This document shows, piece by piece, positions 29,401-38,900 of a stretch of DNA of 64,000 bases. The first letter of the stretch is position 1; each line of letters starts with the position of its first letter. A program made the translations under genes and the position numbers. The notes beneath the pieces are model-generated. The model searched no databases. It saw nothing but the letters and a program-made list of their open reading frames with translations, and was not told the DNA's origin. This stretch comes from Phytomonas francai (lineage: Eukaryota; Euglenozoa; Kinetoplastea; Trypanosomatida; Trypanosomatidae): contig MJCC01000004.1 of assembly GCA_001766655.1 (NCBI GenBank), positions 191,189 to 255,188 of the forward strand, given 5' to 3'.

Positions 29401-31652
29401 CAGCAATATACTGCGGGCGCCACGAGCACAATGTTAATGTGCGCAATGATACCAACATGGCTTGGCAGGCCTGCGTTGCCAGCATTCGGGCTGCGGTTAA
29501 CAAGATTTTTGAAGGCTTAGTACACTTGTTAGTGCACCTGGGCTCGTCTAATAACCCAGACTGCGAGGAGGTATCTGCCAAAACGATCGAGTTCAGCAGT
29601 CGGATGCAAGAGACTATTGACAAGTTCGTGGTCTCTTTCTGTGACACCTATAAGGAAGGCTTATACCGTGCGAAGCTGGGATCGCTTAACAGCTTGGAGA
29701 CCATCGTTCAGTTTGCAGATTCCAAGCGGCTCATGAGCTTAGGTGGGCAGATTATCGGTTGTGTGCTTCCAGGGATGCAGGACTCCGATGAAGCAGTGCA
29801 GGAAGCGGCGCGGAAAGTGTTCGCCCGCGTGACAAAGATTGTGGGGCCACGACTCATCGAGAATGCGGTTGAAGCCCAACTTAGCTCTAGCGTGCGCGGC
29901 GTCGTGGAGGTGGTGAAGGTGAAGCCCAAGATTGCCCTCACGCTTATATTTAAATATTTGAATGCGCAACAACAGTACACGGAGACGAATCTGGAGCTCA
30001 TTCAAGCCATCATCGAAGTTGAGGAAGCTATTGAGGAGATTCGAAGGTATTACGATGACATCAGTCGTCTTCTTCTTGAATTTTTGATACAGGGTATCCG
30101 TGCTGCCAAGGATGTGATGGTTCAGTTTATTGAGATAGTGCCGCGCGAGTTTGAAGGGTTACCTATCGATTACATCCAAAAGGCGCTGAGGGTTCCGCAG
30201 CGCCGCCATGGTGCACTCCTTGGGGCGGAAGCCTTTGGTTTGGGGACACATATTGACAACATCGATGGAATTTCTGCCGTACTGCTTGCTGTGATTGATG
30301 CCTGCGGTGACAGCGATGATGAGATTCGTCACGACGCGGTGCGCATGCTGCCGAAGATCATCTCCTCTCTTGAGAGGCGTATCATTAATGAGCTGGGTGA
30401 GGGGGAGAAGCAGGACATGACCGCAAGCAAGCGTGCCTCTGGCCGTTATCTGCTTAATTATTTGGAGATATTCTGCACCACTGTCTCCACGGTCGCTCGT
30501 GCGTCTGTAACTGAGACCCATCGAGAATTTTCAGCCCTTGGTGAAGGTGAGCCACGTCTTTTTGATGTGTTAATGTCATTCTACAATCGTGGCCTTGACT
30601 ATGGCACGCCGCAACAGAAGGTTGAGGCGGTTGAGGGGATCCAGGACCTGTTATCCTACGCACCACGTGCCATCAGTGCTGCTGCGGTTAACACGGTCTC
30701 TGGACGTTGTTCGAAGGCTCTTTTCACGCGCAACGAAGGTGCAGTGGTGCTGGCTCTTGTGCAGCTGTGCTTGCAGCTCATGAGCTACCCAGCCAGCGGG
30801 AAGGAGAAGCTTGTGGAAGGTACCATGGCTTTAGCGATGTTCAACGCTGCCCTATGCGACTCCGGCGAAGCACGCACGCTGACCCTGCACGTCGTCATTG
30901 AACTTCTGCGGCGCTCTGAGAAGTACGCGGATCTAATTCTCGGCACTGTGGTAACGAAGAAGTCGGCCGTGGACACACCAGTGCTTCGCACGGTTATGTG
31001 CCGCTTTATATCAACAGTTATTCGTTATTCTAACTTCGCAAAGCCGTTTCCGCATATCGCGAAGCTCATGGATGTCGTACGCCCACTGTGGGACCATGCT
31101 GAGACGCCCGCCTTAGCGGCTGCTGCCGGTGTTGCTGTCGGCGCACTCTGCAAGTCTGCGACCATCTCGGATGACGTCCTTAGCGACATTAAGGAAATTA
31201 CGCTCGAGACGACCTCAGCGAAGGGCGTTCAGGCGCTAGCGGGCTTCGCGCTAGTGCACTCTCTTATCACCTGCGCCCCGGATCGCACGGATCAGTCCTT
31301 CCTGGATGCCGCTGCGGACCACCTTTCCACCGCGGCAGGGGGTGTTGGATCTGGTAGCAAGCTCATGACGCTGTGGGTGCTGCGTGCTGCTGGTGCTATC
31401 GCCACCACTCGCTCCGTCGCGGAGGACGTCTTCCGTGTGGAGGCCTATGTCCCCTTTCTTAAAAGGGTTTCTGAAAACGATGAGACTACGATGAGTACGG
31501 CGCAGTACTTCTACGACGCGGTGGCCGCAGCTTATCCGGCGAAGGCAGGGCTATTTGCTGGGATGCACCACGAACGGAGCCGACAGTGGATTCGAGTTGG
31601 CCAATTTGATGCGGACCTAGATGATGAGCCGGAGGCTGACAGCGTTTACTAG
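23457..31652 (+). CDS. GCN1: GCN1, HEAT-repeat translational regulator
   Basis: GCN1 binds ribosomes, especially stalled or collided ones, and helps activate GCN2-type eIF2-alpha kinases. The 2731-residue length is close to yeast and human GCN1 (about 2670). The protein is an almost continuous HEAT-repeat array. The central and C-terminal parts match GCN1 best, in order: FEPY and ADDAARVFMSNLS, then LIPKLVEGL, AFCSPKQLAAALPEI, VVSNPEI, FVNSVDPASLALI, AAQIVASMVSLV, ARTTSAKAIGAL, then a KAGAAQ segment and a VREGFLY segment (roughly residues 1460-1800). These include the eEF3-like HEAT region. A polar insert occurs near 210-260 and another near 1890-1960. Trypanosomatids have several eIF2-alpha kinases including a GCN2-like one, so a partner is plausible. 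No break or frameshift was seen across 8.2 kb. Confidence 0.93.
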   Translation: MNFQQLNRALHNSQTASLATQVLFRYDNPLTEREAAQLAEFQKARLEELEAGLHVSDIPDEMQQLASRPLHAVHPLLVFQCVMAVSRLPYLDHTRQRVLQTRLLPYVAARTPLSVDEWCAVLNAATQLPIQSSSASLRCVEVLISLSAPVIFSCSRVSGATSGKLSAGAASAECVKSVEKGVELPKESKMGNLKLKAYTAFEAKLLLLKVLSLAARQCATSNTRRVHHVDCGDRKIGIKAKFGGADRPQNKIIKRLRRVLREVASALSHNEESHDHAREEIEILIKNLVPLDAVVIAFLLGDNTDQGLNREEFPLDRKKNGEGESLSADNRRKLAPFSPSVSKDQLTSTVKSHPGALALLTDPNAGLRCQFGQLFLSNPEEIIQFCLYNMGLNGTTVLVFEDYLSVLENAAPSHILGDYFIARGKDSIMMLFTPFVNNIKVLTEEVASKVSRRYVNLFIQAEYHQRQHEEADGDSRILSLYRGLLQACVAMISNRCRAPPEKASVMRLIADIFQALLSNVSQTLMNELDTKDLAAVLDREMAIQAVDSLQQAIRLVVLFRLEGAVQNGLAAALKAAKRDEAVRRALLVHLAPNQISQTTKDVLVHQILKDCTEAEVLRPDAFLALYFVYELTSDVVSKLCPLLSTADVLNQLGDNVYELRRITQVAIALAQVGHCDPFAMLLTHRLGQVRSPLMDYIHSITTDARAVANLWEHITQTVFGLGKEAKPGILSSTAHHAIVPVVLALLQHTAKIPIATVLTEIILCCAHDHAQGEDPYFYDPNHTSVHCHDKKYQHVRCETLEAIFSAERARLLPQHSKAICASLLDAMLSSPEHTAQAACRGLVLLLTKIKFSSSEGILEAMLQKLRDSSDYFIGLNDMDAAIASESSKEMQKFEDAHLRSQQLLKTYPDRPPKGMTGEDFLYMKKRDALALEKGREVLHLEIAKRTKHILRTVQLHKLIFLTVRLMGVTGRFDRLAIASLYPFLQQTLNQGPEKIPPILNTLALNAIVALLSTTPLRYLAGGMATIVARLSNEKTLSASDVAQVSTMAHSMRQAVTQMLPAPIFVVLVAFSRVAFKAGRGSNASSTTIPVATQHQILGLLLQNLGQSDLPIPTEAMELLSAILHSFPSLFKSVQQGIHTLMGMIPMADLSAIESAMFNSTDAVREVTAAALHRFTHFGSCRRALVMAAVFVKDTSANVTTYVSAIVENNRYDWSLQASDWKDLLYFLATYGQERANAARVALTMKLLFSDAGEQQQSGWIDDIIIIGGLASVVAMQLLSPTYKGEVAAKVMDYLCSLIEHVGTSECLMKAVVTAGRVVLKDMELATLKGIAPVLQTRLAKPPKDATPTHKEQYLATSTIWLTIISCQLQEVGLLESIIEQQSRVLNNSNSMMVHRCVCDCMIEITKNGMVRNSVKVDEFVEKCIKQTIHSGSYIKKKAHAWGLVGILYGHGLLSLSRYHIIDIIQTALREKQTEKSGAMVLLEVLCEVMGPIFEPYSLALSEGFLNCVADPDPKISECADDAARVFMSNLSVIGLRQLIPKLVEGLSSKQAKQRVAPLNFIGYVAFCSPKQLAAALPEIMKPVLACLFDVNNFVSTAAYNALRRVAGVVSNPEIQEHVELILRAMRSPSTDTESALDALLYTRFVNSVDPASLALIIFVLYRGLGAQMPHTRPKAAQIVASMVSLVNDPKALLPYSEELVHLLEEAAMDPKAEARTTSAKAIGALASAVGGSLIDEVLNWCFATMQKIHSSAIEKAGAAQTFVELVNSCGESLLESCFATIEAGMTDEKPPVREGFLYIMIYAPSTLSSETFQTLLPLAFPWVLEGLSHFSDKVRDVALVAGDSIISLYGTRNLSLVLEPLLRGITSEVTTLRQSSLLLASKLLLHLVAHIKKKMRIQAVLDQATTDQSREQLMQTVQLTSDELQQSGPATNAAGGENGVGVEESSSILIMEAARDVEKRGVSILGTLEEMLGTDSFVRLLSAIYCGRHEHNVNVRNDTNMAWQACVASIRAAVNKIFEGLVHLLVHLGSSNNPDCEEVSAKTIEFSSRMQETIDKFVVSFCDTYKEGLYRAKLGSLNSLETIVQFADSKRLMSLGGQIIGCVLPGMQDSDEAVQEAARKVFARVTKIVGPRLIENAVEAQLSSSVRGVVEVVKVKPKIALTLIFKYLNAQQQYTETNLELIQAIIEVEEAIEEIRRYYDDISRLLLEFLIQGIRAAKDVMVQFIEIVPREFEGLPIDYIQKALRVPQRRHGALLGAEAFGLGTHIDNIDGISAVLLAVIDACGDSDDEIRHDAVRMLPKIISSLERRIINELGEGEKQDMTASKRASGRYLLNYLEIFCTTVSTVARASVTETHREFSALGEGEPRLFDVLMSFYNRGLDYGTPQQKVEAVEGIQDLLSYAPRAISAAAVNTVSGRCSKALFTRNEGAVVLALVQLCLQLMSYPASGKEKLVEGTMALAMFNAALCDSGEARTLTLHVVIELLRRSEKYADLILGTVVTKKSAVDTPVLRTVMCRFISTVIRYSNFAKPFPHIAKLMDVVRPLWDHAETPALAAAAGVAVGALCKSATISDDVLSDIKEITLETTSAKGVQALAGFALVHSLITCAPDRTDQSFLDAAADHLSTAAGGVGSGSKLMTLWVLRAAGAIATTRSVAEDVFRVEAYVPFLKRVSENDETTMSTAQYFYDAVAAAYPAKAGLFAGMHHERSRQWIRVGQFDADLDDEPEADSVY

Positions 31653-32289
31653 CGAGGGGGGCGCAGGTCGCTCAAAGTCATAAAAAGAACTAGCAAAAGT
31701 GTTTTTTGGTTCATTTTTGGGGGTAGGAACTACAATGATGTCGGATAGGGTGGAATGAACAGCATGCACAACGGGAAAATTATCGGTTGCTTCAATTTTA
31801 TTTCCACTTCATCCTTGCCATCGAAAAGATTTAAAAAAAATAGGCGTTTTGTCACTTTCCCCGAAATCCGTACTTTCTTCCGAGAAGGAGAAGTTGAGGG
31901 GTGGGTAGTTAGTCAGGAAACATAATAAAGAGGAAAGGGGGGGAGGGGGAGTAATAACTTTAAAACAACATCAGCTTCTCCCTTACTTAGGATTTCATTT
32001 ACACTTAAGTTTCTAACCAATAATATTGACTTTTAATACGTAAATTTAGTAAGGCGCTTATGATCTGGAGCTAATTTTTATTTTCCAAATTCTAAACAAC
32101 TTCAATGACAAAGTAGGCTGCGTGCACATTTCTATACCCACTTTCGAAGCCTTATTCTGTTTCCATTTATTTTTTCCTTTTTTTCCACCGCTAAAATTAT
32201 ACGTGATGGGATCATGTGAGGGAATAAGAAATACGTGGTCGGAAAAAGGTCAAAGGTAAACACATTCATATATAGCATTTAGCATCATA
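31653..32289. other. AT-rich spacer with G-rich patch and tract
   Basis: This 637-base spacer contains a G-rich patch near 31935-31951 and a long pyrimidine tract at 32151-32188. The first AG after the tract is at 32219-32220, 69 bases before the PWP2 ATG. No other gene was seen. Confidence 0.6.
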
Positions 32290-35178
32290 ATGCAGACCGC
32301 TTTTCAGTTAGCAGCCGTGCACGGCATGCTTTACACGGGTGGGAATGTTGTTTTCTCTCCAGACGACTCGATCTTGTATTCCCCCGTAAACAACTACATC
32401 TCTGCGATTCAGGTTCAACATGAGGGGCACCGCTCCTATACATGCAGCAACAGCAACATCCAGTGCTTCGATATCTCACCCGATGGTGACCTCATTATTG
32501 CCATTGGCCAGCGCGGCCTTGGGTTCTTCTTCTGTGTCTCTACGAATGTGGCGCTCGATACAATATCATTTCCCCCTAGCTGTTCTGTCAGCACCGTAAA
32601 ATTCAGCCCATGTGGTCTCTACGTCGCGCTCGCTCTTGAGAATACGCTGCAGATTTATACAACCCCAGAGAAGCGTGTGGTGACTTACCATGCCTGCCAC
32701 CGCATCGAGAACCTGCACTCGGTTTTGTCGCGTCCTATTTCATGCATCGAGTGGACCCACGATAGCGAGCACCTCCTCCTCAGCGGTGAAGATGCCAGGA
32801 TGAAAATTGTGCCGCGCCAGGGGAAGCTGCACCAAAAGGGTTTAGCACTGCAGCAAAATGCCCTGATCGGGCATCGCAGTGGGGTGATGGGCGCGTGGTT
32901 TGCCGATCATCAGGACGGCCGCCGGGTTGTAAGTGTGTCGAGCGATAACGTCGCGATCACGTGGCGACAGACAAGAGTGGCGCGTCGGGAGGTGCTGCAG
33001 GATATTGCGGCAGCGCAGCTGCGTGCCCGCATGAATGCCGAGGGGGGGAGCGAATCGGATAGCAGCGAGGTTAGCAGTAATCAGGGTGATGAAGAGGGTA
33101 GGGTTCCTCTGAGTTTTTTGGAGAGGCAGCGGCTGGACCAGCTGAAGCTTGACGGTGTACGTGTGTCTGTAGCGGACGACAGTGGCCTGCCCGATATTCT
33201 TCGGTACAGCTACGAGATAGACAAAAAGTTTATGCTCACGCATAAGGGCAACATCACGGTGGCTGCCTTTCATAAGCCACGGGGACTCGTTGCGATTGGC
33301 TATAACAGCGGTATTTTTGCCATTCACTCTACCGATATCTCTGAAGAATTCCCGCTCGTGCATTTACTCTCCATTTCAGCGCAGTCTCTGACCGCGGCGG
33401 AGTTTTCGCGCAGCGGCGCCTTTGTAGCCTTCGGAAGTGCGCACCTGAAGCAGCTCTTGGTGTGGGACTGGGGCGCGGAGTCATATGTTCTTAAGGAGCA
33501 GTCCCACTACTACGACATCAGTCGCACCGCGATCACGGCTGACAGCAATTACATCCTCTCTGGTGGTGATGACGGTAAGATCAAGGTTTGGCGGGCTGCC
33601 TCAGGCCAGTGTGTCGTGAGCTTCGTGGAGCACACCGCCCCCATCACCGGGATTGTAACGAGCGCAGCCACAAACTCCTTCTTTACCAGCAGCCTCGATG
33701 GTACTGCGCGCGGCTTTGATCTTGTGCGCTACCGCTGTTTTCGCTCGTTCACGCCACCGCTGACTGAAACCCAAACCCAGCTTTCCTGCATTGCGGTAGA
33801 TCCCTCCGGCGAAGTTTTGGCGGTGGGAAGCAGCCATCAAAACAAAATCTATCTCTTCTCCGTACAGACAGGACGCGTAATTGACGTTCTTCAGGGCCAT
33901 GAGGCGCCAATCGCCTGTCTGGCGTTCCACCCGTCCGGGACAACGCTGACCTCCGGCTCCCTTGACCATAATTTAGTGTTTTGGGATCTCTTTAGCGGTA
34001 ACTCCGGCGGCGACCGTCTAAAGGGCGATAACGAAGCACTTGACATAGGGACCGAGGTTCTATGTGTAGCCTACAACTCTAGCGGTCGCTACATGGCTGT
34101 ACTCACCGTAAAACAGGAAATCTCCGTCTATGAAACCACCGTTCCGACGGAGCCGGAGCTGATCAAGACTTTTCAGACTTCCTTTGATGCGGCGGGTGGG
34201 TGGAAGAAGGAACTGGGGCCGAGGAGCGCCAACTACAACGCGAGTTTCACCCGCATTGCTTTTTCCCCTGAAGGGGAGAAGATCATCGCCGGTGGTGAAT
34301 CCAAGTGGCTGGCATTATACCACGCGACGCAGGGCTATGTGCTGAAAAAGTGGCCGATCACCGTAAACCTCGACGTGCATGGTGCAGAGGAGCAGTACCA
34401 ATGGCGCAGCATGACTGAAGCAGGCTTTCTTGGTGATATTGATGTCGACGACGACGATGTGCATCTCATGCGCCGTAAGATAATGGAAATGCCAGGGAGT
34501 CGCAACGGGCACTTCGCGACTGGCAAACGTAAGACGGAACTTGTGGCGCGCTGCATGGATGTCACCTTTGCACCAACAGGTACGTCTTTTGTGGCGGCAA
34601 CCACGGATGGCTTGCTCGTTTTCTCGACACTGGTCTCCAGACCACGTTTTCAACCGCTCCAGTTGCTGAACTCTTCCATTACTACCGCAGAGGTGCGCTC
34701 CCAGCTCGAGGGTGGGCGGCCCGTGTTGGGGATGATAGGTGCGCTCATCCTGGGGGATCGTTTACTGGGCATCGAGTGCATGCGCAGGCTGCCACAGGAG
34801 GCGATCCCTGTCGCTGTCACGTCGACGCCCTCAGCGGCGTTTCCGCTACTTGTTCAATGGGTCAGTGAAGAGGTTGAGACGAGTAAGGAACTGGAGCATT
34901 CCTTGCTCTGGGCACAGTCTTTATTATTGCACTCTAACGAGGGGCTCAATACCAAGGTTATGGTCAGCTCCTCAACCCACATTCAGGACCAAAGTATGAA
35001 GGTATTACCGGCACTCAAGACGTTGCTGAAAAGCCTAAATCAGCATCGTGACTTGGCTGAGCTCGCTCAGGAGAACTATTTCACTCTGAAGTACCTTATG
35101 GATGTTTCGCGTGTGAAGCGACGGAATATTCACACGGGTGAAGAAAACCCCAAACGGAATGAGGAGCCTTCAGACTAA
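32290..35178 (+). CDS. PWP2: PWP2/UTP1, WD-repeat SSU processome protein
   Basis: PWP2 (periodic tryptophan protein 2, UTP1) belongs to the UTP-B subcomplex of the nucleolar SSU processome, which processes pre-18S rRNA. The 962-residue product is close to yeast (923) and human (919) lengths. Two WD propellers fill about 1-750. Recognisable WD repeat ends include the VFSPDDSILY start, FDISPDGDLI, VKFSPCGLYVALAL, IEWTHDSEHLLLSGED, GDDGKIKVW and GSLDHNLVFWDLF. The residues after 750 are helical and match the UTP12-type C-terminal domain that holds UTP-B together. A polar, acidic insert near 235-280 interrupts the first propeller. The call is secure from the order of the repeats and the RRKIMEMPGSR-type link before the C-terminal domain. 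A strong pyrimidine tract lies upstream. Confidence 0.92.
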   Translation: MQTAFQLAAVHGMLYTGGNVVFSPDDSILYSPVNNYISAIQVQHEGHRSYTCSNSNIQCFDISPDGDLIIAIGQRGLGFFFCVSTNVALDTISFPPSCSVSTVKFSPCGLYVALALENTLQIYTTPEKRVVTYHACHRIENLHSVLSRPISCIEWTHDSEHLLLSGEDARMKIVPRQGKLHQKGLALQQNALIGHRSGVMGAWFADHQDGRRVVSVSSDNVAITWRQTRVARREVLQDIAAAQLRARMNAEGGSESDSSEVSSNQGDEEGRVPLSFLERQRLDQLKLDGVRVSVADDSGLPDILRYSYEIDKKFMLTHKGNITVAAFHKPRGLVAIGYNSGIFAIHSTDISEEFPLVHLLSISAQSLTAAEFSRSGAFVAFGSAHLKQLLVWDWGAESYVLKEQSHYYDISRTAITADSNYILSGGDDGKIKVWRAASGQCVVSFVEHTAPITGIVTSAATNSFFTSSLDGTARGFDLVRYRCFRSFTPPLTETQTQLSCIAVDPSGEVLAVGSSHQNKIYLFSVQTGRVIDVLQGHEAPIACLAFHPSGTTLTSGSLDHNLVFWDLFSGNSGGDRLKGDNEALDIGTEVLCVAYNSSGRYMAVLTVKQEISVYETTVPTEPELIKTFQTSFDAAGGWKKELGPRSANYNASFTRIAFSPEGEKIIAGGESKWLALYHATQGYVLKKWPITVNLDVHGAEEQYQWRSMTEAGFLGDIDVDDDDVHLMRRKIMEMPGSRNGHFATGKRKTELVARCMDVTFAPTGTSFVAATTDGLLVFSTLVSRPRFQPLQLLNSSITTAEVRSQLEGGRPVLGMIGALILGDRLLGIECMRRLPQEAIPVAVTSTPSAAFPLLVQWVSEEVETSKELEHSLLWAQSLLLHSNEGLNTKVMVSSSTHIQDQSMKVLPALKTLLKSLNQHRDLAELAQENYFTLKYLMDVSRVKRRNIHTGEENPKRNEEPSD

Positions 35179-35913
35179 GCGACCCCAGCATCTGGGGAGA
35201 GCCACGGCGACGGCGAAAATTTATAAAAACGCTTTTGTGTAGGTAACTCAGAGGTAAAGAAGGGTGGATGAGATCCACTTTATTTCTCTGTTCTTTTTGA
35301 GTGAGAGAGGATAGTGCTTTTGGGCAAGATAGGTCTCCACAACCTAGAGACATATACATATATGCACATTTATAATATTCTCTACGTAGAGGTATACCAT
35401 TTAAGAGGGACAAAAGGATGCGTCCTGTACAAATAATATTTAATTTTGACCTAACAGAATAACCAAGGAGATAATCGCTTAATTTAAACCATGCTTAGAT
35501 CTGCAAAAAAAAAACGTATCTCTCTTTAATGAGGATGATTCAAAGGTACATATTATACATATATCTCAGTGCTTCTTGCCACTTTCTAATTTATTTAGTT
35601 ATTCCTCAACATACAACTTGATTGTTTTATTCCGTTGTTCGACTGAGGAATAGTATGTTTTTATCTTTCCATTGGTAAATTAAGTCTAGGAGACAACATA
35701 TGTGTGTGAAGGGTAGTATCTTTCTTCGTTCAGATAAGGTCTTTATTTCACTGAAAAGAAATCAAAACAGGAAAAAGGAAACTTGAATAAAACGTAGCAG
35801 AATCGATACGTACACACAACATCATCAAGGAGCGGTCTTTGATCATTAAAAGGAAAAACTATTGAGGTTGTTGAATTCATTGAGAGATTCAGAAGCTTTG
35901 GTGTTTTTAGGGG
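35179..35913. other. AT-rich spacer
   Basis: This 735-base spacer has T and A runs but no long pyrimidine tract close to the next gene. A short T run with AG at 35909-35910 lies only three bases before the next ATG. No ORF or RNA gene was recognised. Confidence 0.55.
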
Positions 35914-38900
35914 ATGTGTGACGCATCGTTGCTATCCTCATTCACGGGCATGGCTGCGGTCATGCTTCCTAACGTAGTCGTCCAACTTCGTGAAGAGTTT
36001 ATTCCACTCCTTATCACACTTGAGGGCGTGGATAACGTTCTTAACCATACATACTTAATTGAACTTATCTTCACATTGGTGAACTTTGATGCCTTTCTAC
36101 GCCCTGAAGAACGTGAGGCGTTTATGCGCGCCTCTGATAAGCTCCTTAGTAGTTTAATAAAAGACCTCAAAAAGGTCAGGGAAATGAGAAAATACTTGGA
36201 AGAGAACAAAATCTTTCTCATGGAAATCATACAGCGTTGTACTTTGCTACAGGATATTTGTGAGACCAAGCTGAACGAAGACCCAGAGCTGCTAGCGAAC
36301 CTACCCCATAACGATAATAAAAGAGCCAATACCATGAAAATCAATTTGGATACGAATCCTGGTGATAACATTTTCCCTCGTGCCCACATGACGACTCATT
36401 CAAGTGATAGCAATTTTAGTGACAGCAAGCAACGTCCAGGTTCTGTTACCCATGCTTACAGCTCCGAATGTACCACATCAACCCACCGTTGTCATCCACA
36501 AGGCTTAGCTCCAACAACAGATGCTTTCGACACCGTCCCAACACAGAACAATCTAGAGTCGAAGGTGCTCTTCGAAACATACCAGGCCACGAAAGATAGC
36601 CTCCGTCGCAGCATGGCGTGCCGATCTGTGCCTGATTTGTCGCCCGAACGATGTAATTCTTCGGAGTCTACGCAATCCTTGCCTGAGAAGACCGCACCTT
36701 ATACCTCCACAGGGGAAAAAAGGGGCAACCCCACTGAGGCTACGATGCCGCGCCAGCATCCTGACCTCTTGTTGTTTTCTCTGTTCTCAAACGCCTCCAA
36801 TGCCACTCAGCGACGTTCTAGTTCTACTGGTTCAGTCCCTTCTGATGACAAGTTTCTAGCTGCTCTGCCTAATTTTACATCTCTCCCCGATATTAAAAAG
36901 CTACAGTGTAAGGAGGGGAATGCATCTTTCTCCTTGGCGGAATCGTATGTGTCCCCAATGAAAAATGCCTGGGAGAGGTCTTTGTGGGAGTTTTTGAACG
37001 GTTTTTTTTTTTGGGATGATTTACTCCTGGTTGGTACACTTCTTTCCATGCAAGTTGACTTTCCCTTTGCGACGGAGCACAATATTCGAAATAACTTGGA
37101 TAGCTCTATGGTAGCTCAAAAGATACCAGGGGTGGTCATGAATTCCGTTGGCCGCCAATCAACATCGCCAAATTCTCCCCTTTTGTTTATGACAGAAGCG
37201 GCAGCAGCTGCTGCTGTCAACACGCATGCCGCAGTGTGGGAAAAAAATAACAGCTTTCATGATACCAATACCATCTCCAAGAGTTGGCAATCATCTGGTG
37301 TAGAGGCGACCCATCTATTGTCTGCACTTGGTGGAGTAGAACCTGTTCGGTGGGAGTTTTGGACTGCTATGCAAGCAGTTTTTACTGTTTTAATGGAGGG
37401 GCTTTTGGGGAAAAGCTCCTCAGATAAGAGTAATACTTTAAACGGTATGAGTGCAGCGGCGGATGGTGGGAATCATCCGGGTGGAATGAACGAGAACCTG
37501 TACAGGCCAGGTGTAGGCAAACGCCACACGAACAGCACGCGTAATGGGGATGAAAACGTCCACGCTTTCCAATATTTGCATTCGTCGGGGATGCCGCGCG
37601 AGGAGTTGGAGCTGAAAGGCGGTTCTCCATCTGAACAAGATCCTCCCACCTGCAGTCCTGAAAATGCCGAGTACGATGCGACAATGACATCAGTATCTAT
37701 GTTAGAATGTGGTAGGACAGGCCAAACGCATCTTGCCAGTGGTGTTCATCCGCCCTCTGCGGAGGCGCTAGGCTTACTGAAGAATGTTTTTTGTCCTAAC
37801 CTCCACTGCTACGCGATAGGTGCCCGCAATTTCATTTCCGCGGCGCCGCTTCTTGCAGCACGCGCCGCGACGGCTGCGCTTGTCTCTGTTGCTTCTGCTG
37901 CTGCATCCGCATCATCTGCAGAGGCTCCTCTGCAGTCGCAGACTCCAGAAATTGAGACTATTTTAACATCAAAGCACCCCCTAGATACTCCTAGTGCGAC
38001 ATTGGATCCATCCAACTGCCAAGACCAGAAAACACACGAAGGTATCGGTAACTTGGGTCTGAGGATCTTATCGCATTTGAGTATGGATTCAATTAATAGC
38101 ATCCCCCACCACAGTTGCACGAGCTCGATAGCACCGGAAAATTCGACGCTTTCACTAAACCCGAATTTATTCGCGTTTTCGACAGATGTAGGACTGCTAA
38201 CGGAAAATATGGATGACAATCCTGACCATAAAAATGACATCCGTCCTGTGGATGTCCTTGTGTATGCTTTCACTACTGCTATTCAATCTCAGATCCAGCA
38301 GTGTGCATCTGTTTCCACAAGCTCAGATGCCCTGGATGGGTCTTGCGAGCAGTCCAAGACGGCTTCCAAAGCCAAGGAGCAAATCCACCAATCTTGGGTG
38401 GTGCGCACGGATGAGACTAGACCCATGACGCCATCTGTCGAGGATGATCCTACCCTGTTACCCTCGCGCATCGGAAGTCGCCGCACTGTAGTGGACCCCG
38501 ACGGGCTTGTGGACCGCGATAGGGCTACTGAGACCTCCAAGAGCGATGTGAAAGGAGGCAGCGTTCTCTCAGCAGGGGGAATCGCCGTGTGCGACTTGGG
38601 CTGTGGAACGCCTGGTTGGGAAGGTGCACAGCGGCGACGCGCACGCGGCGAGACATCCCTTGTGACTTCCATGCGCGACGTCCTGTCCCAGCTTCTTTCC
38701 AATGTCCAAACCACCATCATGACAACGCAGTCTATGGAGGATCAGCTTGAGGGTGAGATCACGTTGCTCACTTTCCGAATCGTTAACACGATCGTAGATT
38801 TGCTGATCCCCGCGGTGTATCTGGTGGATATGCGCATATGGCTTTTCTATCGTAAATGGTTATGTAGCTTGTATCAAATTCTTCAACAGGAAGGACTCCT